Assembly (NCBI RefSeq): GCF_001439735.1
Contig: NZ_JYLN01000008.1
Coordinates: 186,001 to 250,000 of the forward strand
DNA length: 64,000 bases
Source of the DNA: Pseudomonas paralactis
GTDB lineage: Bacteria > Pseudomonadota > Gammaproteobacteria > Pseudomonadales > Pseudomonadaceae
Reading direction: 5' to 3'
The position numbers and the translations under genes are program-made. Of the stretch, positions 34,012 to 42,328 are shown piece by piece; the stretch's first letter is position 1; the number at the start of each line of letters is the position of its first letter. The notes under the pieces are model-generated. The model did not search any database. It saw only the letters and a list, made by a program, of their open reading frames with translations, and was not told the origin of the DNA.

Positions 34012-35010
34012 TTATCCCTGGCCCTCCAGAACCTGATCCAGGCCAAAGAGCGTACCGTGCAGATGCTGGCGCACGCCTGACAACTGCGACATCATCATCG
34101 CCAGCTTTTCCGCCTTTTGGTTAACCTCTGATTGCTGCTCCAGCAGTTGAGTATGACGCTGCTCCAACTCTCGGTGTTTTTCGTCCAATTGGCTTTGCTG
34201 CTCTTGCAGCCGCACCTGCCACTGCTCAAGTTGCTCTTCCTTTTCGAGGACAGCGCGTTTTTTTTGCGTCAGCTCCTGAGCGACCTTGGCGAGATTGCTC
34301 AGGGTGCTGTCCATCTCAAGCAAAGACTCTTGCTCCAGCGGCGCAGGCTCTTCAAACGTTGGGATTTCACGCTGTTCAACCTGAAAAGGCACCTTAACTG
34401 CCTCAGCGGGCGGCTCCGGCATTTCAACAAACGACGGCAGTGGTTCTTCCACGATATCTTCAACCACAGGCTGTGGCGCAATCTGAGGAGGGCTTGGGTT
34501 GCGTGGAGGCGCGACCATTTGTGATGAGAAGCGAATCGACGGCACGATCACCGTACTACTTTCGATGGCAGGCAACGCAGGGGCTGACATGCCCAGGGTA
34601 ATCACCTTCATCACCAATGCTTTTTTGATGATCACCGAGTGATGATCCTCGGGTCGGGCAGGCGGCAACCTGCAGCCCTTAAGATCAATGAAATGGAACG
34701 GAACCTGGGGCTCAGCAGCCGGAATCACCTTGGACCCTGGTGCCGCCGCCAGCGTCAGAACCTGCTTGAAGACCTGCATCGCCACCTGCAAATCCTCTTT
34801 CGAATCAACGCCGCCCAGGAAATAGCGTTCAAGCTTTTTACGCAGAACGGCGATGTATACCCTGGAATGACCGGGTTCGGCTTCTTCATCGAGGCTATAC
34901 ACAAGAAAGTTGGAAGCCGTTTGAGCGACAGCAAACCCACAGAGCAAAGCGCCATTTACAGGCGCCTGCGCATCGCTGCGCTCAAGAACAAGAGTACGTA
35001 GAAGCATCAT
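34012..35010 (-). CDS. Unknown protein: N-terminal domain, proline-rich linker, C-terminal coiled coil
   Basis: A 332-residue protein I do not recognise. Residues 1-130 look like a compact mixed alpha/beta domain with conserved-looking segments (NGALLCGFAVAQ, SRVYIAVLRKKLERYFLGG). Residues 150-235 are rich in Pro, Glu and Val and probably disordered. Residues 237-315 form a strong heptad coiled coil (LEKEEQLEQWQVRLQEQQSQ and onward). No signal peptide or membrane segment is seen. It is divergent from a GldA/F/G-like ABC operon across a 240-bp region with possible operator sites, so it may be a regulator, scaffold or cytoplasmic partner of that system. Base composition is slightly more AT-rich than the core genes. 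Confidence 0.75.
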   Translation of the reverse strand: MMLLRTLVLERSDAQAPVNGALLCGFAVAQTASNFLVYSLDEEAEPGHSRVYIAVLRKKLERYFLGGVDSKEDLQVAMQVFKQVLTLAAAPGSKVIPAAEPQVPFHFIDLKGCRLPPARPEDHHSVIIKKALVMKVITLGMSAPALPAIESSTVIVPSIRFSSQMVAPPRNPSPPQIAPQPVVEDIVEEPLPSFVEMPEPPAEAVKVPFQVEQREIPTFEEPAPLEQESLLEMDSTLSNLAKVAQELTQKKRAVLEKEEQLEQWQVRLQEQQSQLDEKHRELEQRHTQLLEQQSEVNQKAEKLAMMMSQLSGVRQHLHGTLFGLDQVLEGQG

Positions 35011-35047
35011 GGCAATCAGGCCTCGTTACAAAAGAGAAAACCTTATA

Positions 35048-35103
35048 TAAACATCAGATAAACATCCGAACATTAATAAGCCCTCCAAACAAAACAATTG
35101 TTT
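35048..35103. promoter_or_regulatory. Tandem 11-bp repeats and palindrome in the divergent promoter region
   Basis: TAAACATCAGA (35048-35058) is immediately followed by TAAACATCCGA (35059-35069), a head-to-tail repeat with one helical-turn period. A perfect 12-bp palindrome AAACAATTGTTT occupies 35092-35103. The region is AT-rich and lies between two divergent genes, so these are candidate operator sites. The binding factor is unknown. Confidence 0.4.
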
Positions 35104-35249
35104 CAGCGAATTATCGAGTCGAACGTAGGATTCTTCTTATAAGTCGCGCTACGCGTTCCCAACTACAACTAATGAACGTACCCTTTTTAGGGCACCTTCC
35201 TATACAGCCGCCGCCTCTCACCCGCCCCGCGCACTTATTCGGTAACGAC

Positions 35250-36176
35250 ATGATCGAGATAAGCAACTTAACAAAACAGTTGGGCAGAACACGCGCAATC
35301 ACTAACATCTCCTTCAGTGCGCAGCATCAGGAATGCGTGGGTCTGCTGGGGGAAAGTGGTGCGGGCAAAACAACCTTATTGAACTTGATCGCCGGTACAA
35401 TCAAACCGACTTCAGGGCAAATCAACATTCTGGGATTCAATACCTCAACCCATTCACTTCAAACAAAAAAAGCCATTGGCTATCAGCTTCAGGGTGGACT
35501 CACCCACCACAGAATGTCCGTCAAAAACATACTTAATTTTATTGCGGCCATCCACGGTTTGAGGGGGCTCGAAAAGCGCAGCCAGGTAGAGCAGGCGGCC
35601 GCACGGCTGGATTTGATGCCCGTGCTCGACTGCCCCGTCGACATACTGCCCCCTGGATTCAAGCGCAGGGTTGCACTGGCCCAGGCTTTGCTCCACTCCC
35701 CAAGCCTGCTCCTGCTCGATGAACCCACACAAGGGCTATGCCCTGATCAACGGCTCAAGTTCAGCGCACTCATCAAGTCCCTGAGCGAGGACATGACGAT
35801 CATTATCGCCTCCCGCCAGTACCACGAACTGACGGACATGTGCAGCCGTGCCCTGGTCATCGCCGGTGGGCGCCTGGCCGCCGATGCTTCGCTGGCGGAT
35901 CTGCAGCGCAGTTCCCGGCATTTTCAGGCTGTGACCCTGGCGTCAGACAGCCCGTTGGATTTACTCGCACTTGCCGTATTACCCGGTGTCGCGGGCATTG
36001 AGGAAGACCGCCATGCCCAGGGCAAAGTGACTGTCCTGGCCATGCCCGGGCACTCCATCTTCCCCGCCATTAACGCGCTTATCGCACACCGCGGCTGGAA
36101 CATAACGTCATTGAGCCTGGAGCCGGGTCGCCTGAGCGATGTGGTTCACCATCTGAGCCAGGAGGTATCTGCTTGA
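35250..36176 (+). CDS. GldA-like ABC transporter ATP-binding protein with altered motifs
   Basis: A 308-residue ABC ATPase when started at ATG 35250 (an ATG at 35172 adds 26 residues; neither has a good ribosome site). Walker A is intact (GESGAGKTT, residues 34-42) and so is Walker B (LLLLDE, 153-158). Other motifs are changed: the signature LSGGQ reads LPPGF (133-137), the D-loop aspartate is Cys164 (QGLCP), and the switch histidine position is Arg189 (ASRQYHEL), with a His three residues later. A C-terminal domain of about 90 residues resembles those of GldA-type ATPases. It is followed by a permease (4-bp overlap) and a GldG-like protein. Confidence 0.85.
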   Translation: MIEISNLTKQLGRTRAITNISFSAQHQECVGLLGESGAGKTTLLNLIAGTIKPTSGQINILGFNTSTHSLQTKKAIGYQLQGGLTHHRMSVKNILNFIAAIHGLRGLEKRSQVEQAAARLDLMPVLDCPVDILPPGFKRRVALAQALLHSPSLLLLDEPTQGLCPDQRLKFSALIKSLSEDMTIIIASRQYHELTDMCSRALVIAGGRLAADASLADLQRSSRHFQAVTLASDSPLDLLALAVLPGVAGIEEDRHAQGKVTVLAMPGHSIFPAINALIAHRGWNITSLSLEPGRLSDVVHHLSQEVSA

Positions 36177-36898
36177 GACTGCTACCTGTTATTTTCAAGC
36201 GTCAACTCGCCAGTTATGCTTCCTCACCAAGCACTTACCTGAGTGTGGCGGTTTTCCTCGTACTGTGTGCGACATTGGGATTGGACGCCCAGCACTGGGT
36301 GGAGCGAAACAGCAGCGATTTGCAGGTTTTCTTCGAACTGCACCCCTGGCTCTATCTATTGTTAATACCCATTTTATCGACGCAGTTGTGGTCGGATGAA
36401 TACAACAACAGCTTTTGCGACACGCTGAAATCCTTGCCTGTCACCGCCACGGAACAGGTGATCGGAAAATTTATGGCCGCCTGGACCGTCTGCGCACTTG
36501 CATTAATGTTTAATTTCCCTCTGGTGATCGTGGTCAACTATCTGGGCACGCCGGATAATTCCGTTATCGCGTCACAATTCCTGGCCAGTTGGCTGCTGGC
36601 CGGAAGTTATCTCTCGGCGGGCTGCTTCATCTGTGTACTTGCCAAACAACGCATCGTAATTTTCCTGCTCACACTCGGCTTATTGCTGATCGCCAGCGCG
36701 CTTTCCTCAATGCTGGATGCACTTGATAACCAGGCACCCATTTGGATTATCGACAGCCTAATGTCCCTTGATCCTATTGCTCGCTTTAGCACGATGGATA
36801 ACGGCAAACTGACACTGCATGACGGCTTGTACTTTATAAGCATGATCCTGGCTTTTCTCTTTGCGACGACCATCACCCTCAACTACAAGAACAGCTGA
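36173..36898 (+). CDS. GldF-like ABC-2 type permease
   Basis: A 241-residue membrane protein with about six hydrophobic segments (near residues 20-38, 58-72, 100-123, 135-155, 160-182 and 218-236) and the EYNNSFCDTLKSLPVT loop typical of ABC-2 permeases of the NosY/GldF group. The start codon is TTG at 36173, overlapping the stop of the ATPase gene by four bases. A very strong AGGAGGT lies seven bases upstream, so the non-ATG start is well supported and translation is coupled to the ATPase. Confidence 0.87.
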   Translation: MRLLPVIFKRQLASYASSPSTYLSVAVFLVLCATLGLDAQHWVERNSSDLQVFFELHPWLYLLLIPILSTQLWSDEYNNSFCDTLKSLPVTATEQVIGKFMAAWTVCALALMFNFPLVIVVNYLGTPDNSVIASQFLASWLLAGSYLSAGCFICVLAKQRIVIFLLTLGLLLIASALSSMLDALDNQAPIWIIDSLMSLDPIARFSTMDNGKLTLHDGLYFISMILAFLFATTITLNYKNS

Positions 36899-36913
36899 GA
36901 AGGAAAGCCACTG

Positions 36914-38656
36914 ATGGGATCCGCTCTTCGTGCGGGTATGACATTACTTGTCATATCGCTACTGTTTCTGGCCTTCAATCTGGTCTGGGTACCGAAACTA
37001 CCCAATGTCCGTTGGGACGTTTCATACACACAAATCCATACCTTATCGCCATCGACACGCCAACTGCTGACAACACTTGAACACCCACTGGACCTGTATT
37101 ACTTCAATGCCATCAATGCCCCTCAACGGAGCCAGGCGATGAGTCGTTACGGCCGTCGCGTTGAAGACATGCTCAAGGAAGTCGAAAAAGCGGCCAACGG
37201 CATGATCAATCTACATGTCATCAATCCAACGCCTTTTTCAGAAGATGCTTACAAAGCCGGTTTGTTTGGCCTGGATGACACGCAAGGATTCCTGGGCCTT
37301 ATTGGCACCCGTGCCGGCCATAGCGCGCAACGCATTGACCTGTTCAGTCCCGAACATGAGCCTTTGCTTGAATATGAAATCAGCCACCTGCTCCACAAAC
37401 TCACGCACCCTGAACGCCCTACTATCGGCCTGCTGTCGGGGCTGGCGCTGGATGAACCTGCCGGCGAACTACTGGAACAGATGCGCGAACAATTCAACGT
37501 GGTGGAACTGGCACCGACCATCGCTCAAGTGCCGTCATCGATAACTGCTTTGATGGTCGTACAGCCGCGCGCCCTGCCCGAGCGGGCCCTGTATGCCATT
37601 GAGCAAGCGCTAATGAGAGGTGCGAAGCTGATGGTCTTTATCGACCCGGTGAGTGAGATAGCGGCGCAAGCCATATCGACCAATGCCAGACTGGATGCGC
37701 TGCTCACCGCATGGGGTATACAAATGCCTGCGGACACGCTGTTGGTCGACAATCTTTACGCTTCATCGGCTACGCCCGGCCCCGGAATGCCAAAGGTATT
37801 GCACCCGGCCCGGCTGGAACTTCCACGACAGGCAATGAACCCGACGGATCCGAGCACCTGGAAAGTGGATGCCGTAACCGTGTCCAGCAGCGGCGCACTC
37901 TCTCTGTCCAACAACAATCGTACGCTGCTGACCCCCTTGTTGCAGAGCTCCCGACAGTCCGCGCTGGTGGATGCAGAGCGCTTTGCGTCTGCGACCACCT
38001 TCGACTCACTCATCGATGAAACCGCCACCACAGGAGAGCGCCACGTGATCGCCGCCCGCGTTGAGGGCCCCGCTTATTCGGTGTTTCCCGACGGTTTCAA
38101 GGACCTGCCACCGGGGATGCAACGAGCCGAGCAGATCCAAGTGGTGGTCGTGGCCGACACCGACGTGCTCGCCGACGCTGTCAACACTGCTCAGCCCAAC
38201 GGCAACACGCAATTTGTACTCAATACGCTGGATAACCTGGCAGCCCCGGAGATACTCAGGCGCATCCAACCGCGCGTTATTACCCAGCCACTGCACAGGC
38301 TCGAACACATGCGCGAAGAAGCCGCGCAGGCTTATCGCAAAAGTGCGGTTGAACTGGAGCGACGACACGAGCACACAGAGCAAGCCTGGCAAAGGCTGAA
38401 TCCAGAGCACGCAAGCCTGGTCACACAGGCCGTGGATACCAACACCCAGTTGCAGGCACTCAACAAGGAGCGCCTGCAATTGCCCATCGAGTTGCACGCA
38501 CTCAAGGCCCAGGCATACGCGCCGTTGCAGCGCTTCGAGCGATACCTGAAAGGGCTGATGATCGCCACGATGCCGTTACTGTTATGCCTGATTGCCTGGA
38601 GCCTTGTCCTTTATCAGCGTCGACGCCGATCAGCCGCGCCAGCAGCCTATGACTGA
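36914..38656 (+). CDS. GldG-like ABC auxiliary protein
   Basis: A 580-residue protein with an N-terminal anchor (about residues 8-27), a large extracytoplasmic domain of the GldG/ABC-transporter auxiliary type (about 35-450, starting VRWDVSYTQIHTLSPSTRQLL, which is the family's opening motif), a coiled coil (about 460-525), and a C-terminal membrane helix (about 545-567) with a basic tail. In Bacteroidetes GldA/F/G support gliding. In proteobacteria such trios are uncharacterised and gliding is not implied. It is 15 bp after the permease gene. The DUF4340 protein that often completes such operons is absent here. Confidence 0.85.
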   Translation: MGSALRAGMTLLVISLLFLAFNLVWVPKLPNVRWDVSYTQIHTLSPSTRQLLTTLEHPLDLYYFNAINAPQRSQAMSRYGRRVEDMLKEVEKAANGMINLHVINPTPFSEDAYKAGLFGLDDTQGFLGLIGTRAGHSAQRIDLFSPEHEPLLEYEISHLLHKLTHPERPTIGLLSGLALDEPAGELLEQMREQFNVVELAPTIAQVPSSITALMVVQPRALPERALYAIEQALMRGAKLMVFIDPVSEIAAQAISTNARLDALLTAWGIQMPADTLLVDNLYASSATPGPGMPKVLHPARLELPRQAMNPTDPSTWKVDAVTVSSSGALSLSNNNRTLLTPLLQSSRQSALVDAERFASATTFDSLIDETATTGERHVIAARVEGPAYSVFPDGFKDLPPGMQRAEQIQVVVVADTDVLADAVNTAQPNGNTQFVLNTLDNLAAPEILRRIQPRVITQPLHRLEHMREEAAQAYRKSAVELERRHEHTEQAWQRLNPEHASLVTQAVDTNTQLQALNKERLQLPIELHALKAQAYAPLQRFERYLKGLMIATMPLLLCLIAWSLVLYQRRRRSAAPAAYD

Positions 38657-38660
38657 CCGC

Positions 38661-38969
38661 TCAACGCCGAGCAATCAACCCTTGGCGGGCGATGCGCGTC
38701 AGTTGGTGGATCACTTCATGGGCGTCGCCGGCACTGGGCGCCTGGATCACTGCAAGGTCGAAACTATTGCTGGCAAAACGAGCCAGGGATTCGCCGTCCT
38801 TCACAAACTGGATCAGGAACGCCGAAGGCCGACCGCTACGGCGTGGCCAGCCGTCCAGGTAACGCAGGAGCGTCGGCTGGTGTTTACCGCCCAAGAGGAT
38901 TTTTGGGTTGCGTTGAGTCAGGTCCGCAGTAATCGGGGCCAGGCGTATGAGAGGGCGTGGTGCATTCAT
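38661..38969 (-). CDS. Hypothetical protein, methyltransferase-like C-terminus
   Basis: A 102-residue basic protein from ATG 38969. Its last third, SFDLAVIQAPSAGDAHEVIHQLTRIARQGLIARR, resembles the end of a SAM-dependent methyltransferase Rossmann fold (the strand after the acidic loop and the following helix), but the SAM-binding glycine loop is missing. It is therefore either a reduced relative or a coincidence. It is convergent with the GldG-like gene, four bases from its stop. The opposite strand is also open but reads as a shadow. Confidence 0.6.
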   Translation of the reverse strand: MNAPRPLIRLAPITADLTQRNPKILLGGKHQPTLLRYLDGWPRRSGRPSAFLIQFVKDGESLARFASNSFDLAVIQAPSAGDAHEVIHQLTRIARQGLIARR

Positions 38970-39184
38970 CGTGTCGTGTCTCTGCCTCAAAAGTCTGCGG
39001 GCAGGTGAGAGGCAACACCGAACCAGCGCTTTAGCGGTATTTCGAAGAGTGCCCTGGGCAAGGATACGTACTTCTGTCGGGCTGCATTGAGTCCCAGTGG
39101 CGCCCCGCAATTAGCTGTTTAAATCGGCGCATGAGCAGCATCCTAGAGAAGCCGGTGGGGCAGTGTCAAGAATCCCGAGCAACG

Positions 39185-39210
39185 AAAAGGCCCGCAGATG
39201 CGGGCCTTTT
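39185..39210. terminator. Terminator-like hairpin after the DoxX gene
   Basis: AAAAGGCCCGC, AGAT, GCGGGCCTTTT: an 11-bp stem whose A/T ends provide U runs in both directions. It lies just downstream of the minus-strand DoxX gene. Confidence 0.85.
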
Positions 39211-39228
39211 CCGGGACATACAGACTGA

Positions 39229-39663
39229 TCAGTCAGTGATCGCGCGGTCAACCGACAGTTTGCCGGCGCCTTCGAGCAACACCGCCAGCGCCCCGCCGAG
39301 CAAGGCCAATGCAAATTCATAACCGTTGTTGGCCATGAACAGACCGTTGTGGATATGCACCGAGAAGATCGCCACCAGCGTGAGGAAGGTCAGGCCCAAT
39401 GCCGCCGGGCGAGCGAGCAAACCAATGATCAGGGCCAGGCCGGCGAAAAACTCGGTACCGCCCGACAACACTGCCATCAGGGTGCCCGGCGTCAGGCCGA
39501 GGCTTTCCATGAATTGAGCAGTACCCGCCAGGCCACCGCCGCCAAACCAGCCGAACAGTTTTTGCGAACCGTGGGCGGCAAAGATCATGCCGACGAAGAT
39601 GCGCAGGATGGTCAGGCCGTAACCGGCACGGGTGGACAGGACGCGTGTAATCATTGGGCTCAT
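39229..39663 (-). CDS. DoxX-family membrane protein
   Basis: A 144-residue four-helix membrane protein of the DoxX family. The first-helix motif LRIFVGMIFAAHGSQKLFGWFGG is diagnostic. The other helices lie near residues 60-80, 88-108 and 115-133. Members are linked to redox and membrane stress functions, but most remain uncharacterised. ATG 39663 has AAGGA about ten bases upstream; ATG 39654 is an alternative. A terminator follows. Confidence 0.88.
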   Translation of the reverse strand: MSPMITRVLSTRAGYGLTILRIFVGMIFAAHGSQKLFGWFGGGGLAGTAQFMESLGLTPGTLMAVLSGGTEFFAGLALIIGLLARPAALGLTFLTLVAIFSVHIHNGLFMANNGYEFALALLGGALAVLLEGAGKLSVDRAITD

Positions 39664-39767
39664 TTAAGTAAATCCTTTTCCAGGTAGGGGTTGGTTGGCC
39701 GCTATATTAATCAGTTTAAACAATGATAAAAGCGCAAATATTGCCTAGTTAATATCGATAAAATTGA

Positions 39768-41189
39768 TTATTTGCGTGAGGCAATTTTAGCTGCCGGCGG
39801 CTCCAGGGACTCTCGCTCCCGGTCGAACGCCAAGTAATACTTGTTGACGCTATTAACATAGCTGACGCCGCCCATTCCCACCTGCTCCATGGCGATGCGT
39901 TCAACCTGGAAGAACCATTGATTGGGGTTCAGCCCGCGACGTCTGGCCTCGGTGCGCATCCCCTGCACCCGCTCCGGGCCCATGTTGTAGGCCGCCAGCA
40001 CAAAAGCCATGCGCTCGCGCTCGTTGAGCTTGGGGCTGGAGAAAAATTTACGCCGGATCATCGCCAGGTAACGTGCGCCGGCTTGCACATTGCTGTCGAG
40101 ACTCTCGATATTGTTGACCCCCACCCGCTGCGCAGCCGAAGGCGTGATTTGCATCAGGCCGGTCGGGCCACCGCTATTGCGTGCGCCAGGGTCCAGGGAG
40201 GACTCCTTGAACGCCAAGGCCGCCAGGTTCAGCCAGTCCATCCCTTGCTCGCGTGCATGTTTTTGCAGGACCGGGCGCAGTTTTTCCAAACGCTGGCGGT
40301 CGGCGCGCGCCAGCGGGTTGCGCACCTGGTAGAGACGTCGGTAGATGCGCTGGAACGCCACGTCCTGATCGGCGGGGGTTCGATAGGTCTTGAGAAATCG
40401 GTCAATGCTGGCGCGCAGCATCGAAGCGTCCTGGCGCACGAACCAGAACTCGTCACCCGGCTCGCTGATCACCACCTGCTTGTCAAAGCGCAGCTTGGGC
40501 AGGATTTTCGACCAGCGCTCGGCAATCGGTTTTTCAACGATCGTCAGGTGAAAAATCCCGGCCTGCACCATCTCCAGTACATCCTCTACCGCCAGGCTCG
40601 GGTCAACCCACTCCACCTTCACCGGCGCTCGCTTGTGCAGCGCCAGTTTCTGATTGACCTGACTGATGGCATCCGCCGCCGCACTGCCGGTAGTCAGCGT
40701 CAGTGTGCGACCAGACAGTTGCTCCAACTTGGTAAACCTTCGCTCTCCCTTGACGCCGACCAGCCATAACGGCACATCGCTGACAATCGGCTCGCTGGCG
40801 CTGATTTTGTGTACGGCCTTCACATCCAGCAACTCGCCGGGCGCTACCAGGTCGCCTTCGCCACGGGCCAACGCGCCGAGTAACTGGTCCTTGGCCTTGG
40901 GGATAATCTTGAGGTTGATTGCCTGGCCATCGCGGGCATGACCGTTGAGGTACTGCTCGAAGGCGCGCAACCGATGGTATTCGACGCCGATGGCCTGGCC
41001 CTGAACTTCACCGGAACTGTTGCGGCTCTGGTTGACCAGTACGCGCAAGGTGCGACTGGAACGAATCTGCGCCAGGTCACGCACCTTGCCGGGCTTGGTG
41101 ACTTCCAGCGGCCCGTCCAGACGTGCGACCGCGGCCATGGGCAGCAGCAACGTCAGGCACAACACAAGCAACGCCGAGGGTCGGATCAT
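39768..41189 (-). CDS. MltF-like lytic transglycosylase with solute-binding domain
   Basis: A 473-residue exported protein. A signal peptide (about residues 1-23) is followed by a periplasmic solute-binding domain (about 45-265, LRVLVNQSRNSSGEVQGQAIGVEYHR) and a C-terminal SLT domain. The catalytic Glu lies in ALAFKESSLDPGA, followed by NSGGPTGLMQITPSAA and AAYNMGPERV. This is the MltF arrangement; it cleaves peptidoglycan to anhydromuropeptides and its N-terminal domain senses muropeptides in P. aeruginosa MltF. GGAGAG precedes ATG 41189. Pseudomonas has more than one such protein, so this may be the paralogue rather than MltF itself. Confidence 0.9.
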   Translation of the reverse strand: MIRPSALLVLCLTLLLPMAAVARLDGPLEVTKPGKVRDLAQIRSSRTLRVLVNQSRNSSGEVQGQAIGVEYHRLRAFEQYLNGHARDGQAINLKIIPKAKDQLLGALARGEGDLVAPGELLDVKAVHKISASEPIVSDVPLWLVGVKGERRFTKLEQLSGRTLTLTTGSAAADAISQVNQKLALHKRAPVKVEWVDPSLAVEDVLEMVQAGIFHLTIVEKPIAERWSKILPKLRFDKQVVISEPGDEFWFVRQDASMLRASIDRFLKTYRTPADQDVAFQRIYRRLYQVRNPLARADRQRLEKLRPVLQKHAREQGMDWLNLAALAFKESSLDPGARNSGGPTGLMQITPSAAQRVGVNNIESLDSNVQAGARYLAMIRRKFFSSPKLNERERMAFVLAAYNMGPERVQGMRTEARRRGLNPNQWFFQVERIAMEQVGMGGVSYVNSVNKYYLAFDRERESLEPPAAKIASRK

Positions 41190-41425
41190 CCGCTCTCCGG
41201 AAAGAATACTGGCCAGCGCCTTTGCCAATAACAAAGTGCTGGAGGTCAGAAACAGAGCGCTCTATGCGCTGGCAAGGCGCGCAACGGCAACACCGTGACA
41301 GGCAACCGGCCAACCACAATGTCGCTTGCGACGTTCAAAGACAGCGATAACGCGTTGTAGTTCCTGGTTTTTCTTATAAATCTACAGCTCTGATATGCTT
41401 TCCGGCCGCAGGCGGAGATAGCACC

Positions 41426-42232
41426 ATGCAACTCATTGATATCGGCGTCAACCTGACCAACCCCAGTTTCGACGAGAGGCACCAGGCCGTCCTCGAACGT
41501 GCCTACGCCGCCGGCGTGCAGCAATTGGTGCTCACCGGCACCAGCATCGAGGGCAGCGAACAGGCCCTGGAGCTGTGTGTAAAACTGGATGAAAGCGGCC
41601 AGCGTTTGTTCAGTACCGCGGGTATCCACCCTCACTCTGCCAGCGACTGGAATGGCGACAGCGCGCAGCGCCTGCGTAGCCTGTTGGGAGACAGTCGGGT
41701 ACGTGCCGTGGGTGAATGCGGGCTGGACTTCAACCGCGACTTCTCCCCTCGCCCGCAGCAGGAAAAAGTCCTCGAACACCACCTGGCCCTGGCCGTCGAG
41801 CTGAAACTGCCGGTGTTTCTCCACGAGCGCGACGCCAACCAGCGCCTGCTGGAGATTCTCAAAGACTACCGCGACCACCTGCCCGCCGCGGTGGTGCACT
41901 GCTTCACTGGTGAACAAGCCGCGCTGTTCAGCTACCTGGACCTGGACTTGCACATCGGTATCACCGGCTGGATCTGCGACGAACGCCGAGGGACGCACCT
42001 GCATCCGCTGGTCAGGGAAATTCCCCGGGGCCGCCTGATGCTGGAAAGCGATGCGCCGTACCTGCTGCCGCGCACCCTGCGCCCCAAGCCGAAGAACGGT
42101 CGCAATGAACCGGCGTACTTGCCCGAAGTACTGCGCGAAGTGGCCTTGCACCGTCACGAAACGCTCGAAGACCTGGCGACCCACAGCACCGCCTGTGCCC
42201 GCCGCTTTTTCGGCTTGCCTGATGTGGATTGA
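41426..42232 (+). CDS. tatD: TatD-family metal-dependent DNase
   Basis: A 268-residue TIM-barrel hydrolase closely resembling E. coli TatD. The opening DIGVNLTNPSF lacks the HxH pair found in YcfH/YjjV, as TatD itself does. Other segments are STAGIHPHSASDW, GECGLDFNRDFSPRPQQ with the metal Glu, FLHERDA, HCFTG, GITGWICDERRG and ESDAPYLLPR. It has 3'-5' exonuclease activity and acts in oxidative DNA repair. It is divergent from the transglycosylase gene with about 240 bp between. Confidence 0.93.
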   Translation: MQLIDIGVNLTNPSFDERHQAVLERAYAAGVQQLVLTGTSIEGSEQALELCVKLDESGQRLFSTAGIHPHSASDWNGDSAQRLRSLLGDSRVRAVGECGLDFNRDFSPRPQQEKVLEHHLALAVELKLPVFLHERDANQRLLEILKDYRDHLPAAVVHCFTGEQAALFSYLDLDLHIGITGWICDERRGTHLHPLVREIPRGRLMLESDAPYLLPRTLRPKPKNGRNEPAYLPEVLREVALHRHETLEDLATHSTACARRFFGLPDVD

Positions 42233-42328
42233 TGCCACCCATTGACCCAGGTCAAAAACGCGTTTCTGCGTAGCGGCACAATAATGGCACCTTGCCAATG
42301 CTGTTTCCGCTATCAGAGAAAACCTTCC

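Noticed and set aside
38592..39008. 138-codon plus-strand frame after the GldG-like gene
   Set aside because: Overlaps the GldG-like C-terminus in another frame and lies opposite the 102-residue minus-strand gene; no start signal.
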